The translations under genes and the position numbers were made by a program. From assembly GCA_964551975.1 (NCBI GenBank), contig CAZKFI010000035.1, positions 1-23,552 on the forward strand: a stretch of 23,552 bases of DNA, read 5' to 3'. This stretch comes from REEB426 sp964551975 (GTDB lineage: Bacteria > Actinomycetota > Actinomycetes > S36-B12). Positions 1-7,825 of the stretch are shown here, piece after piece (position 1 is the stretch's first letter; each line of letters begins with the position of its first letter). The notes beneath the pieces were generated by a model. It saw nothing but the letters and a program-made list of their open reading frames with translations. It was not told where the DNA came from and searched no databases.

Positions 1-1
1 G

Positions 2-1528
2 CCCTCGTACACCGCCGCAAACAGCGCTCCCGTTGAGGCGTCCACTGCCCCTGCACCAGACACCTCAACCGGCCGTGCCCCCGCAGGGGGGCAGCCGGAT
101 GTCACCACAACACCACCGCTGTTCGCTCGCGCACAGCGGCGCGGATCACGTCTCACGCCAATCCAAGGCGACTCGACGGAAACAGGTTTGTTCGGTAGTC
201 AGTCGGTGCGTGATCCCTCAGGCGGGCCTGCGAGCGCGACTGCCGCCTTTGGCGAAGCTGAGACCGCGACGAAGCCTTCTGCACCGGCAATGCAGCGCAG
301 AGCAGCAGAGGGAGCATTTTCACCAGAGGATCCTCTTCCGAGCCTTCCCGAGAGCGAGCGGTCAACTCCGGCATCAGGTGTATCAGAGGAACAGGTGACA
401 TTGCCGCCTGACGTGAGACAGGCAGTAGCAAGCGCGATCGGTCAAGCACCAACCTCCGTTCCCATCCGTCGCGGCAGCAGTGTGGGAGCGCGTGCACGTA
501 CCTTGCGAGCAGATGCGTTTACCCAAGGTGGGGTGATTCATGCCCCCGGTACTGCACCATTGGTTTCATTAGATGATCGTCGACTCCTGGCTCATGAAGC
601 GACCCACCTCGTGCAACAGGCTCAGCTTGGTGCGGGTTTGCCGGCAGAAAGTTCGGCGCACGGTCACGCCCTCGAACAACAGGCCATGCGAGCAGAGCAA
701 GCTCTCTCCAGCAGCGCATCGCGAGTGAGCGTCGGAGCAGCCGTGCCAGCTCGTCGCGGGGTGTCAGCACGTAGGGGTGCTGCAGTCGACGCATCGAGTT
801 CCCCACTCGCGAATTCCAGCGGATCTCTAGAACTCACTTCAGCTACCGCGAGTGCCACTCCCGTGGAGGATGGCCGCGGCTCCCATTGGGGCGATGCCGC
901 CATAACCACCAGCCCTTCAGGGGCTAGTGACGGCAGATCTCCCTCCTCAAGCATCACGCCGAGGGACGTAAATGACGCGCTATCCGGTGTGCGAGGCGAG
1001 GCGCCCGTGTCTCCCGGACGCCGACCACGACCCGTCCAAGAGCGGGCCGGGCGGCCTGCTGAGTCTTCGCCTCCAGGCGTCTTAGGTGGAGCGACCTCCA
1101 CGCCCGTTCGCGCGCGATCGGTGCCGCCGGTAGTTCTCACATCGGGGTCCTTGGAGCCGCGCAGGGCTCCAATCCCGCGTTCCGCGAGTGCAAGTTCGGA
1201 CCTGGGAAGAACAGGTGTCTCATCTGTCGCTTCTGTGACTGGCACAGGCCCCGCCTCTGCTCCAAGCATCCAGCGCCGGGCATCTCGGGGCACTGGGGAT
1301 GGGACGATAAGGGCAGTCGGCTCCCAGGAGGACTCCGTTGAGGCACCGCCACCCAAAGGCTCTGGCGGCAGTCGAGCCTGGCCAACTCCGGCAAAGGACA
1401 CTGCTCGAGATCAGGAGTGGTTGGTGCGCCATGCTCAGGCTCTGTACCCGCTAATGCGCAACCTTCTTCGTGCTGAGTTGCTACGTGATCGAGAGCGACG
1501 AGGTCAGATGCTGAAGGAAAACTTCTAG
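2..1528 (+). CDS. eCIS-associated DUF4157 (HExxH) protein, N-terminus off the left edge
   Basis: The frame is open from base 2, so the gene starts outside the window; the TTG at 188 is not a convincing start. About 508 residues are visible. Near visible residues 175-206 there is a DUF4157 signature: LLAHEATHLVQQ, with an intact HExxH (bases 593-607), preceded by a segment of the type FTQGGVIHAPGTAPL. DUF4157 proteins are frequent companions of eCIS loci and are thought to be metallopeptidase-like effectors or particle-associated factors. The rest is Ser/Pro/Ala/Arg-rich low complexity, except for a helical, strongly basic C-terminus (about the last 35 residues, with LYPLMRNLLRAELLRDRER). I recall similar terminal helices in actinobacterial eCIS proteins, and it may dock the protein on the particle (inference). 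Its TAG stop overlaps the next gene's GTG by one base, so it belongs to the baseplate operon. The family call is firm; effector versus structural role is open. Confidence 0.85.
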   Translation, partial: PSYTAANSAPVEASTAPAPDTSTGRAPAGGQPDVTTTPPLFARAQRRGSRLTPIQGDSTETGLFGSQSVRDPSGGPASATAAFGEAETATKPSAPAMQRRAAEGAFSPEDPLPSLPESERSTPASGVSEEQVTLPPDVRQAVASAIGQAPTSVPIRRGSSVGARARTLRADAFTQGGVIHAPGTAPLVSLDDRRLLAHEATHLVQQAQLGAGLPAESSAHGHALEQQAMRAEQALSSSASRVSVGAAVPARRGVSARRGAAVDASSSPLANSSGSLELTSATASATPVEDGRGSHWGDAAITTSPSGASDGRSPSSSITPRDVNDALSGVRGEAPVSPGRRPRPVQERAGRPAESSPPGVLGGATSTPVRARSVPPVVLTSGSLEPRRAPIPRSASASSDLGRTGVSSVASVTGTGPASAPSIQRRASRGTGDGTIRAVGSQEDSVEAPPPKGSGGSRAWPTPAKDTARDQEWLVRHAQALYPLMRNLLRAELLRDRERRGQMLKENF

Positions 1529-3000
1529 TGTCCAGCCTGAGCGGTTTCGATTCGGAGTACACGTCTACGAACTTTCGCGGGTTCGCCCTAAGCGTTGACA
1601 TCGTCGGCGGGGATCACACTCTTGGAGCTAACTGGCAGACCCTGTCGCTGGGGAGCGTCTCGCTCCAAGCGGAAGACATCGAGGCCGGTGGCTATCAGCA
1701 GTCTCGATTTCAAGTTCTCGGCCAACTGGCCTACGGCGATGTGACGCTCACTCGGCCCTGGACGCCAAATCAATCGGGGTGGATCGCTGAATGGTTTGCC
1801 TTGGCGGAGCAGTACGGGCCAACGACCGTGGCAGTCACGATCAACTACCTCGATGTCAGTGGCAAACCGCAGAAGGCCGTCTACAACTTTCGCAATGCCT
1901 ACCCGGTCACCTGGACCCAACCGAATTTCGCAGCCGTCCCTTCAGATCAGCAACCGCCCTCGATAACTGAGTCACTTACCTTCAGTCATGCGGGATTCTT
2001 CGATACCAATGGGCTCACACCAGGGATTCAAGATCCGGAGGCTGTACAGGTCTTTCGTTTGATGATCTTGCCCGGTACGGCAGGGGTTCCGGGTATGGCC
2101 AGCGCGCTGGCATCATTGACGAACTGGACACCGATGGGCGCCGTTTACGGAACGGGAGCAGTTATCGGTGCCATTAGCGCCCCCATAGCTGCTCAAGCCG
2201 TGAGCACCCTCAGCATGCTGGGTCCATTCCCGTCCATCACGTTCTGGGTACCGCCAAGTTCTATGAGCGTCTCCAAATCAGCAAACTGGAGTGTCAACAA
2301 CTCACCGAATGCAAGCGGCTCTGGCCCGGTTACCTGGGGTGGCACAGATCCACTTGATCTATCTTTCGACTTCATTCTCGATTCTGCTGCTACCGATTCC
2401 AGCGGGATGGAAACCTCTTCGCGCGTTGGCGAACGCCTTGCACCCGTGGCCGGACCTGCCGGGAGTTCAGTGCTGCCCGTAGTCGAGCAGCTTCTGGGCT
2501 TGTGCGAAGTTGACCCACTTTCGGCAATGCTCGGCATGGGCAGCGCACCATTGGTGATGCTGCTCTGGGGGGACTTTGTTTCGCCTTTGTGCTACGTCTC
2601 AGACGTCCAACTGCAATTCACGAAGTTCAACGCAAATGGAGAGCCCATCAGGGCTACTGGCACGCTTTCACTCAGCTCGTATCCGATCCCTGACTTCTTG
2701 CAGAACCCCACGTCGGGTGGCGAACTGCCTCGACGATCGGCAACGTTGTATGACGGAGATAGCCTGGCGCACGTTGCTTACCGCGCCTACCAAGACCCGG
2801 CACGATGGCGCGACGTCGCTGAGGTCAATGGAATCGATGATCCCCTACGAGCGAAAGCAGGCTCTCAACTTCTGATTCCGGCGGCGCAGGAGCTGCCCCC
2901 ACGAACCGAAACGGGTCGACTCGGCACGGGTTCGCGAATGTCCGGCTCTGCCCGGCGCGCTCAAATTGAGTCCTCCGGGCAAGTCCAGGCTCTGGCATGA
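1528..3000 (+). CDS. Tail tube-like domain fused to Afp7/Pvc7-type LysM tube adaptor
   Basis: This 490-residue eCIS inner-tube protein joins the tube to the spike and baseplate. Residues about 15-160 look like a T4 gp19/Afp1/Afp5-type tube subunit: a YGDVTLTRPWTPNQSGWIAEW strand-helix segment, then a strand with NAYPVTWTQPNF, then SLTFSHAGFF. Residues about 165-235 are an Ala/Gly-rich linker. Residues about 235-390 match the Afp7/Pvc7 adaptor family: FWVPPSSMSVSKSANWSV, an LSFDFILD strand, MLLWGDFVSPLCYVSDVQL and GEPIRATGTLSL. Residues about 405-453 are a LysM domain (DGDSLAHVAYRAYQDPARWR through to GSQLLIPAA). In Afp and PVC the tube protein and the LysM adaptor are separate genes, so this is a fusion. 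The start is GTG, overlapping the previous stop, with an AAGGAA Shine-Dalgarno at about 1513. It overlaps the spike gene by ATGA. Confidence 0.85.
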   Translation: MSSLSGFDSEYTSTNFRGFALSVDIVGGDHTLGANWQTLSLGSVSLQAEDIEAGGYQQSRFQVLGQLAYGDVTLTRPWTPNQSGWIAEWFALAEQYGPTTVAVTINYLDVSGKPQKAVYNFRNAYPVTWTQPNFAAVPSDQQPPSITESLTFSHAGFFDTNGLTPGIQDPEAVQVFRLMILPGTAGVPGMASALASLTNWTPMGAVYGTGAVIGAISAPIAAQAVSTLSMLGPFPSITFWVPPSSMSVSKSANWSVNNSPNASGSGPVTWGGTDPLDLSFDFILDSAATDSSGMETSSRVGERLAPVAGPAGSSVLPVVEQLLGLCEVDPLSAMLGMGSAPLVMLLWGDFVSPLCYVSDVQLQFTKFNANGEPIRATGTLSLSSYPIPDFLQNPTSGGELPRRSATLYDGDSLAHVAYRAYQDPARWRDVAEVNGIDDPLRAKAGSQLLIPAAQELPPRTETGRLGTGSRMSGSARRAQIESSGQVQALA

Positions 3001-4799
3001 CGATTTTCAGCACCACCGCGCCCAATCTCGAACTGCATCTATTAATCGATGACGTACCCCTGCTAGAGGCCCTGGCCAGCCAGATCAGGATGATTCGCGT
3101 AGAGCAGGCTTTCAACCTCCCCGCAGTTGCAGAGATCGAAATGGTCGACTCCCAGACAGGGGGTCTGGAAGGTTTGGCCATGCTTCCTGGATCGCTTATC
3201 CAGGTGCGCGCCGTTGCGGGTGATAACCCTGTGGGTCTAGCCATCTTCTCTGGGAGGGTTGAAACCCTTGAGGTTCGATATGACGATGTGCATGGCCTGC
3301 GGACCGTGGTGCGCGCCTTCGATGGAGCACACTCGCTACTGAACAGCAATATCACCGCCAACTACCCGTTCATGTCTTACAGTGAAGTTGCTGCTGTGCT
3401 GGCCATAGAACACGAACTCATTCCAGATGTCGTCCCCCACCCCGTCGTGCACACCAGCGTCGTTCAGGCGAACGAGACCTCATGGGACTTCCTGGTCCGG
3501 CTTGGTCGCGAAGTCGGATACGTGGCCATGGTCACTGTTGATGCTATGACCGGTCTCACCTACCTCTATTTCGGCCCACCCACACCAAACGCCCTGGTCG
3601 AAACCGAACTTGGTGACGAAGCCATCGGACACTTGAGCGCGTCGACCAGTGCCTCAGGGATTGGTGCTACGGCCTCGACGCGGGGATGGGATCAATCACT
3701 TGCGGTACCGGCAATCGGTGAGGCACCCCCTGCCTCAGCCACCGCAGTAACCGCGATCCTGCCGGAGGAACTGGCCCTGGAATTCGCTCCCACCGGACAA
3801 CGGATCAGCCTTGAGCGGCTGGCAGAGAATGAAGCAGCAACAGAGGCGGCCTCAGCAGGTTTTGCCATGAGACTGGCTGGGGCCTTCGCCAACCTGGAGG
3901 GCGAAGTTCGCGGTGATCCGACAATTCGCCCACGTACTGCGATTGCGCTCCTCAAGGCTGGGATGCTGACCGGGGAATACACGGTGTCAGCCGCTCAACA
4001 CCTGTTTGCGCCAAATATGGGGGGCTACCGAACATCCTTCACCTGCAGTGGTCAAGAAGATCGCAGCCTTCGTGGGCTCGCGACACCACCCAGGCAGCTT
4101 CCGACACTGCACGGCGTCTACCCAGCCATCGTGACCGACGTCGAGGACCCCGAAGGCCTTGGCCGGGTACTGCTGAGTTTCCCGTGGTTGGCTGAAACCT
4201 ACGTAAGCACCTGGGCTCGCGTCATCCAAGCTGGGGCAGGACCCTCTATGGGAACCCAGATACTCCCTGAACCCCTGGATGAAGTACTTGTCGCATTCGA
4301 AAATGGCCAGCTTGATGCCCCGTATGTCCTGGGCGGCCTCTACAGCATCGAACGCCAGGGTGCCATTGGGGCTGAGACACTGGTCCAAGGCGTAACGATG
4401 AAGCGAGCCTTTACGTCGCGCACTGGGCACCAGCTGATCTTCGACGACAGCCCCGAAACACCTGGCGTCCTTCTGCAGACCACCTTTGGTGCATCGTGCA
4501 TGATTCGTATGTCACCAGAAACGGGAATCGTCATCAGCACGGTGGAGGAACAGCCGATTGTCATCAACAGTGCATCGGAGGTCACTGTCAATTCCGAGGG
4601 TGCAGTTGTGATCAACGCCGCAGACGTGACAATCAATGGTGAAGGCGATGTCTCGATTTCGGCTGAGGGTGCAATCGAAATCAGTGCTGCTGAGGAACTG
4701 AACCTAGCCGCCACATCGGTCACAGTGGAGGCAGAGGATATCTCTCTGGTAGCCGGGGAAATCAATATCGCCGGCGGCATCGTGAGCCTTGGGATCTAG
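2997..4799 (+). CDS. VgrG-like spike protein (Afp8/Pvc8 type)
   Basis: At 600 residues it forms the trimeric central spike under the tube. Residues about 5-230 are gp27-like: an opening LELHLLIDDVPLLEAL, then IFSGRVETLEVRYD and TSWDFLVRLGREVGYV, which is the usual phage late-control D/VgrG pattern. Residues about 370-455 are the gp5 OB-fold: HGVYPAIVTDVEDPEGLGRV, then WARVIQAGAG and EVLVAFENGQLDAPYVLGGL. Residues about 515-600 are short Val/Ile/Ala/Asn repeats typical of the triple-stranded beta-helix needle (for example VTVNSEGAVVINAADVTING). There is no C-terminal PAAR or enzymatic domain; the protein ends at the needle. The ATG overlaps the LysM-adaptor stop, so translation is coupled, and the gp25-like gene follows with almost no gap. 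Confidence 0.93.
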   Translation: MTIFSTTAPNLELHLLIDDVPLLEALASQIRMIRVEQAFNLPAVAEIEMVDSQTGGLEGLAMLPGSLIQVRAVAGDNPVGLAIFSGRVETLEVRYDDVHGLRTVVRAFDGAHSLLNSNITANYPFMSYSEVAAVLAIEHELIPDVVPHPVVHTSVVQANETSWDFLVRLGREVGYVAMVTVDAMTGLTYLYFGPPTPNALVETELGDEAIGHLSASTSASGIGATASTRGWDQSLAVPAIGEAPPASATAVTAILPEELALEFAPTGQRISLERLAENEAATEAASAGFAMRLAGAFANLEGEVRGDPTIRPRTAIALLKAGMLTGEYTVSAAQHLFAPNMGGYRTSFTCSGQEDRSLRGLATPPRQLPTLHGVYPAIVTDVEDPEGLGRVLLSFPWLAETYVSTWARVIQAGAGPSMGTQILPEPLDEVLVAFENGQLDAPYVLGGLYSIERQGAIGAETLVQGVTMKRAFTSRTGHQLIFDDSPETPGVLLQTTFGASCMIRMSPETGIVISTVEEQPIVINSASEVTVNSEGAVVINAADVTINGEGDVSISAEGAIEISAAEELNLAATSVTVEAEDISLVAGEINIAGGIVSLGI

Positions 4800-4801
4800 T
4801 G

Positions 4802-5209
4802 ATGACCGCCGACCAAGACTTCATCGGATGGGGGTTTGCTTTTCCCATTACCGTAGATGCCCAGGGCGGATTCGCCATGGTGACCGGTGCCGCAAACATC
4901 GAACGTTCGATTCGGCTTATCATCGGAACGGCTTATGGCGAACGACCCATGCGACCAGAGTTTGGGTGCGGGATTCACGATCTGGTGTTTGAAGCTGCAT
5001 CGACCGAGTTAATCAGCCGCATGCAGATTCAGGTGACCGCATCACTCAAGCGATGGGAGACCCGCGCCGACATCCTGAACGTCGATGTCACCTTTCCGGG
5101 AGATCCGTCCTTGGTTCACATCCTCGTCACTTACCGAATCAAGGGCACCTACGATCCGAGGAACCTGCTCGTTCCCTTCTACTTAATCCCTAGCCAGGAG
5201 GAACCGTGA
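4802..5209 (+). CDS. gp25-like baseplate wedge protein (Afp9 type)
   Basis: A protein of 135 residues from the ATG, or 136 if the overlapping GTG at 4799 is used; the two codons are adjacent and no Shine-Dalgarno decides between them. It belongs to the GPW/gp25 family, wedge subunits that bind the baseplate periphery and nucleate sheath assembly. The signature is GERPMRPEFGCGIHDLVFE near residues 46-64, preceded by the short N-terminal lead GWGFAFPI typical of this family. The length matches eCIS gp25 homologues (about 130-145). It sits between the spike and gpJ-like genes, the conserved Afp8-Afp9-Afp11 order but without an Afp10 (PAAR) gene. Its stop overlaps the next GTG start. Confidence 0.95.
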   Translation: MTADQDFIGWGFAFPITVDAQGGFAMVTGAANIERSIRLIIGTAYGERPMRPEFGCGIHDLVFEAASTELISRMQIQVTASLKRWETRADILNVDVTFPGDPSLVHILVTYRIKGTYDPRNLLVPFYLIPSQEEP

Positions 5210-7140
5210 CCCTCCCCGCTCCGCACTTAGACGACAGGTCCTTCCAAGACCTGGTCGATGAGGCTAAGCGCCTGGTGCAGCAACGCTGCCCGGAGTGGAC
5301 TGACCACAACGTGGCCGATCCCGGGGTGACGCTGATTGAGACCTTCGCCTTTATGGTCGATCAACTCATCTATCGTCTGAACAGGGTGCCTGACCTCAAC
5401 TACATCAAGTTTCTCGAGCTGCTTGGCGAGTCCCTTCGACCGCCGGCTGCGGCTATCGCACCCGAGCGATTCATGCTCTCTGTTCCTCAACCCACCGACG
5501 TACTTGTCCCGCAGGGAACTCAGGTTTCTACTGCGAGGCGTGCTACTGAGTCTCCACTGACCTATACGACGACGGAGCCGCTCACCCTGGTGTCTCTGCG
5601 TCTGCTTGGCATTGCAACGCAACGCCTCGGTCAAGAAATCACAAGGCAAGATGAAGTCCTTGCCACGGGAAACGAATTCGCGTGCTTCTCCGCGGTACCG
5701 CAAGTCGGCGACGCTATGTTCATCGGCCTGACATCGCCGGCACCCGCGTGCATCGTGCGCCTGACCATAGACGCGCAGATTGAGGGCATCGGAGTTGATC
5801 CGCTCAGGCCGCCCATCGTCATAGAAGCTTGGGACGGACACCAGTGGTATCCGGTGACCGTACTGTCTGACACGACCGGCGGACTCAATAGACGTGGCCT
5901 CATTGAGTTCCATCTGCCTCGCCAGGTTGCATCAGTCATCGACGGCCGCACCGCCGGTTGGATCCGCGTTCGTGTCGTGCCAACAACGGGCGATCAACCC
6001 GCTTACACCGCATCCCCACAGATTCGCACTGCTGAGGCAGCCACGATCGGTGGAATAGTCGATGTCTCCCATTCGATGCCGGTCGTGAATGAGCCCCTCG
6101 GCCTAACGACCGGAGCACCGGGTCAAGTGATGCAACTGAACAAATGGCCACTCATTGCCGGTCAGGAAGAGATCACGGTTGAAGTGAGTTCCCCCAATGG
6201 GTGGACCATCTGGCGCCGGGTAGATTCCTTTGCTCAAAGTGGGCCGGAAGACCTGCACTTCGTGTTGGATGACGTCACCGGTCAGTTGCGCTTTGGACCG
6301 CTCATTCGAATGCCTGACGGCAGTGCACGCAGTTACGGCGCTACGCCACAAATCGGCTGCAGCGTACGGATTCCCCTGTATCGCGTCGGCGGGGGGAGGC
6401 AGGGCAATGTCGACGCCGGAACGATCACCGTACTGCGCTCCAGCATTCCCTTCATTTCCAAGGTCAATAACGTTGAGCCTGCGGTAGGGGGTGTCGACGC
6501 GGAAACACTCGATCAACTCAAGGCCCGAGCAGCACTGTCCGTCCGCGCTCGAAATCGAGCCGTTACACCCGTAGACATTGAGCAGATCGTACAAACTGCG
6601 GCGCCCACATTGGTGCGAGTGCACTGTGTCGATGCGGTTACTCTCAATCGACCTGGAACGATTCTTATCTTGGTCGTACCTGAGGTACCGGAGCGAGACA
6701 TTCCATTCGAATTGCTCCAGCCCCGACTTGAGGTTCTTAATGACGTACGCAGCTACCTTGATGAACGCCGTTTATTAGGCACCACTATGCGGGTTGAGCC
6801 GCCGCGATACCTGGGCGTTTCAGTGATGGTACGTATTGCTGTCGTTGAAGGGGCTGCACGGGATCGGGTCGCAGCGGCAGCCAATGAAGCGATTAGTAGA
6901 TTCATTCACCCAACCCTGGGTGGCTACGACGGCAAGGGTTGGCCATTTGGTCGTACCCTAGCCATCGGTGACATCTATGGGCTCCTTCAACGTGTGTCAG
7001 GAATTCTTTACGTTGACCGAGCGCGGGTGGTCGCTGTTGATGCCCTCACCGGGGAACGAGGTGAACCCGGTGATCAGGTACAACCCGGTTCACTGGACCT
7101 GTTATACAACACTGGAAATGACATCGAGGTTCTGCCATGA
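5206..7140 (+). CDS. gpJ/gp6-like baseplate assembly protein (Afp11 type)
   Basis: At 644 residues it is a wedge protein that dimerises to build the baseplate ring around the spike. The N-terminus (about residues 10-80) has the pattern of large eCIS baseplate assembly proteins: FQDLVDEAKRLVQQRCPEW, then TDHNVADPGVTLIETFAFMV and LNRVPDLNYIKFLELLG. Residues about 430-475 are the gpJ-like core: GVDAETLDQLKARAALSVRA, RNRAVTPVDIEQIV and APTLVRVHC. The length is normal for the eCIS family and much longer than phage P2 gpJ. The GTG start at 5206 is set by an AGGAGG at 5196-5201 with a short 4-base spacer, and it overlaps the gp25 stop (GTGA). The 3' end overlaps the next gene by ATGA. Confidence 0.93.
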   Translation: MTLPAPHLDDRSFQDLVDEAKRLVQQRCPEWTDHNVADPGVTLIETFAFMVDQLIYRLNRVPDLNYIKFLELLGESLRPPAAAIAPERFMLSVPQPTDVLVPQGTQVSTARRATESPLTYTTTEPLTLVSLRLLGIATQRLGQEITRQDEVLATGNEFACFSAVPQVGDAMFIGLTSPAPACIVRLTIDAQIEGIGVDPLRPPIVIEAWDGHQWYPVTVLSDTTGGLNRRGLIEFHLPRQVASVIDGRTAGWIRVRVVPTTGDQPAYTASPQIRTAEAATIGGIVDVSHSMPVVNEPLGLTTGAPGQVMQLNKWPLIAGQEEITVEVSSPNGWTIWRRVDSFAQSGPEDLHFVLDDVTGQLRFGPLIRMPDGSARSYGATPQIGCSVRIPLYRVGGGRQGNVDAGTITVLRSSIPFISKVNNVEPAVGGVDAETLDQLKARAALSVRARNRAVTPVDIEQIVQTAAPTLVRVHCVDAVTLNRPGTILILVVPEVPERDIPFELLQPRLEVLNDVRSYLDERRLLGTTMRVEPPRYLGVSVMVRIAVVEGAARDRVAAAANEAISRFIHPTLGGYDGKGWPFGRTLAIGDIYGLLQRVSGILYVDRARVVAVDALTGERGEPGDQVQPGSLDLLYNTGNDIEVLP

Positions 7141-7811
7141 ATCAGCCACCGCTTCCCGGAGTGGTGGCTACGCCGCAGAGGTCCGAGCGACGCCTCATAC
7201 CGGGGCTTACCAACCCCTTCCCTCTCATTGACCAGGTGCCCGCACTGTTCGCCGAGGACCAGTTCCTGCAACGAATGCTGCCGGCTCTCGACGAGGTCCT
7301 TGCACCCATCGTGTCGGTATTGGACTGTTTTGACTCCTACCTGGATCCACACATTGCGCCACCGGATATGGTTCGTTACCTCGGAACTTGGCTGTTGGCC
7401 TTTACTCCGATGGAGGCCAATGACGAGACTCTGCGTTTCCTCGTGTCTACCGCAGTAGCCCGGGCTCGCTGGCGTGGAACTGCTGAAGCCCTGCGCGAGT
7501 ATCTGGTACCCCGTGAGGTCAAATGGGTGAGCATCGAGGACCCAGGGGGCACATTTGTGAGCAACGTGGCCACCGACTCACAGCAGTGGCCTCAGACCCC
7601 CGAACCTCGAGTAACGATCACCTGCGAACTCTGGAACGATGAACCTGTGGCTCAAGCGCGCCTGACGCGCCTGGTTCGTGTGCTGATACCGGCTCACGTG
7701 TTCTACGAATTGCGAATCCAGCGCCCTGACACCGAGTCAACCGCAACTCCCCCGCCTCAGGCTGATGCTGCCCCCTGGGAAACATCGCCCTCGGCTGAAA
7801 CCATTAGCTAG
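7137..7811 (+). CDS. P2 gpI-like tail/baseplate protein (Afp12-region type)
   Basis: A 224-residue protein of the Tail_P2_I family, a wedge component that partners the gpJ-like protein. The evidence is a helical core with ALFAEDQFLQRMLPALDEVL near residues 37-56, DSYLDPHIAPPDMVRYLGTW near 66-85, and the family hallmark ARARWRGTAEALREYL near 108-123, where an Arg/Gly/Thr turn precedes a helix. The C-terminal 30 residues are Pro/Thr/Ala-rich and probably disordered. It starts at an ATG overlapping the gpJ-like stop, with a GAGG upstream. It is the last recognisable structural gene of the plus-strand operon. No tape-measure or fibre gene follows, unlike Afp and PVC, where these lie downstream. 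Confidence 0.9.
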   Translation: MNQPPLPGVVATPQRSERRLIPGLTNPFPLIDQVPALFAEDQFLQRMLPALDEVLAPIVSVLDCFDSYLDPHIAPPDMVRYLGTWLLAFTPMEANDETLRFLVSTAVARARWRGTAEALREYLVPREVKWVSIEDPGGTFVSNVATDSQQWPQTPEPRVTITCELWNDEPVAQARLTRLVRVLIPAHVFYELRIQRPDTESTATPPPQADAAPWETSPSAETIS

Positions 7812-7825
7812 CACCGGACCGCCTG

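Noticed and set aside
188..190. TTG as the start of the DUF4157 gene
   Set aside because: The same frame is open back to base 2 with the same composition, so the true start is outside the window.
664..1401. Long minus-strand frame of 245 residues inside the DUF4157 gene
   Set aside because: It is a shadow of the GC-rich low-complexity region, with no domain and no neighbours on that strand.
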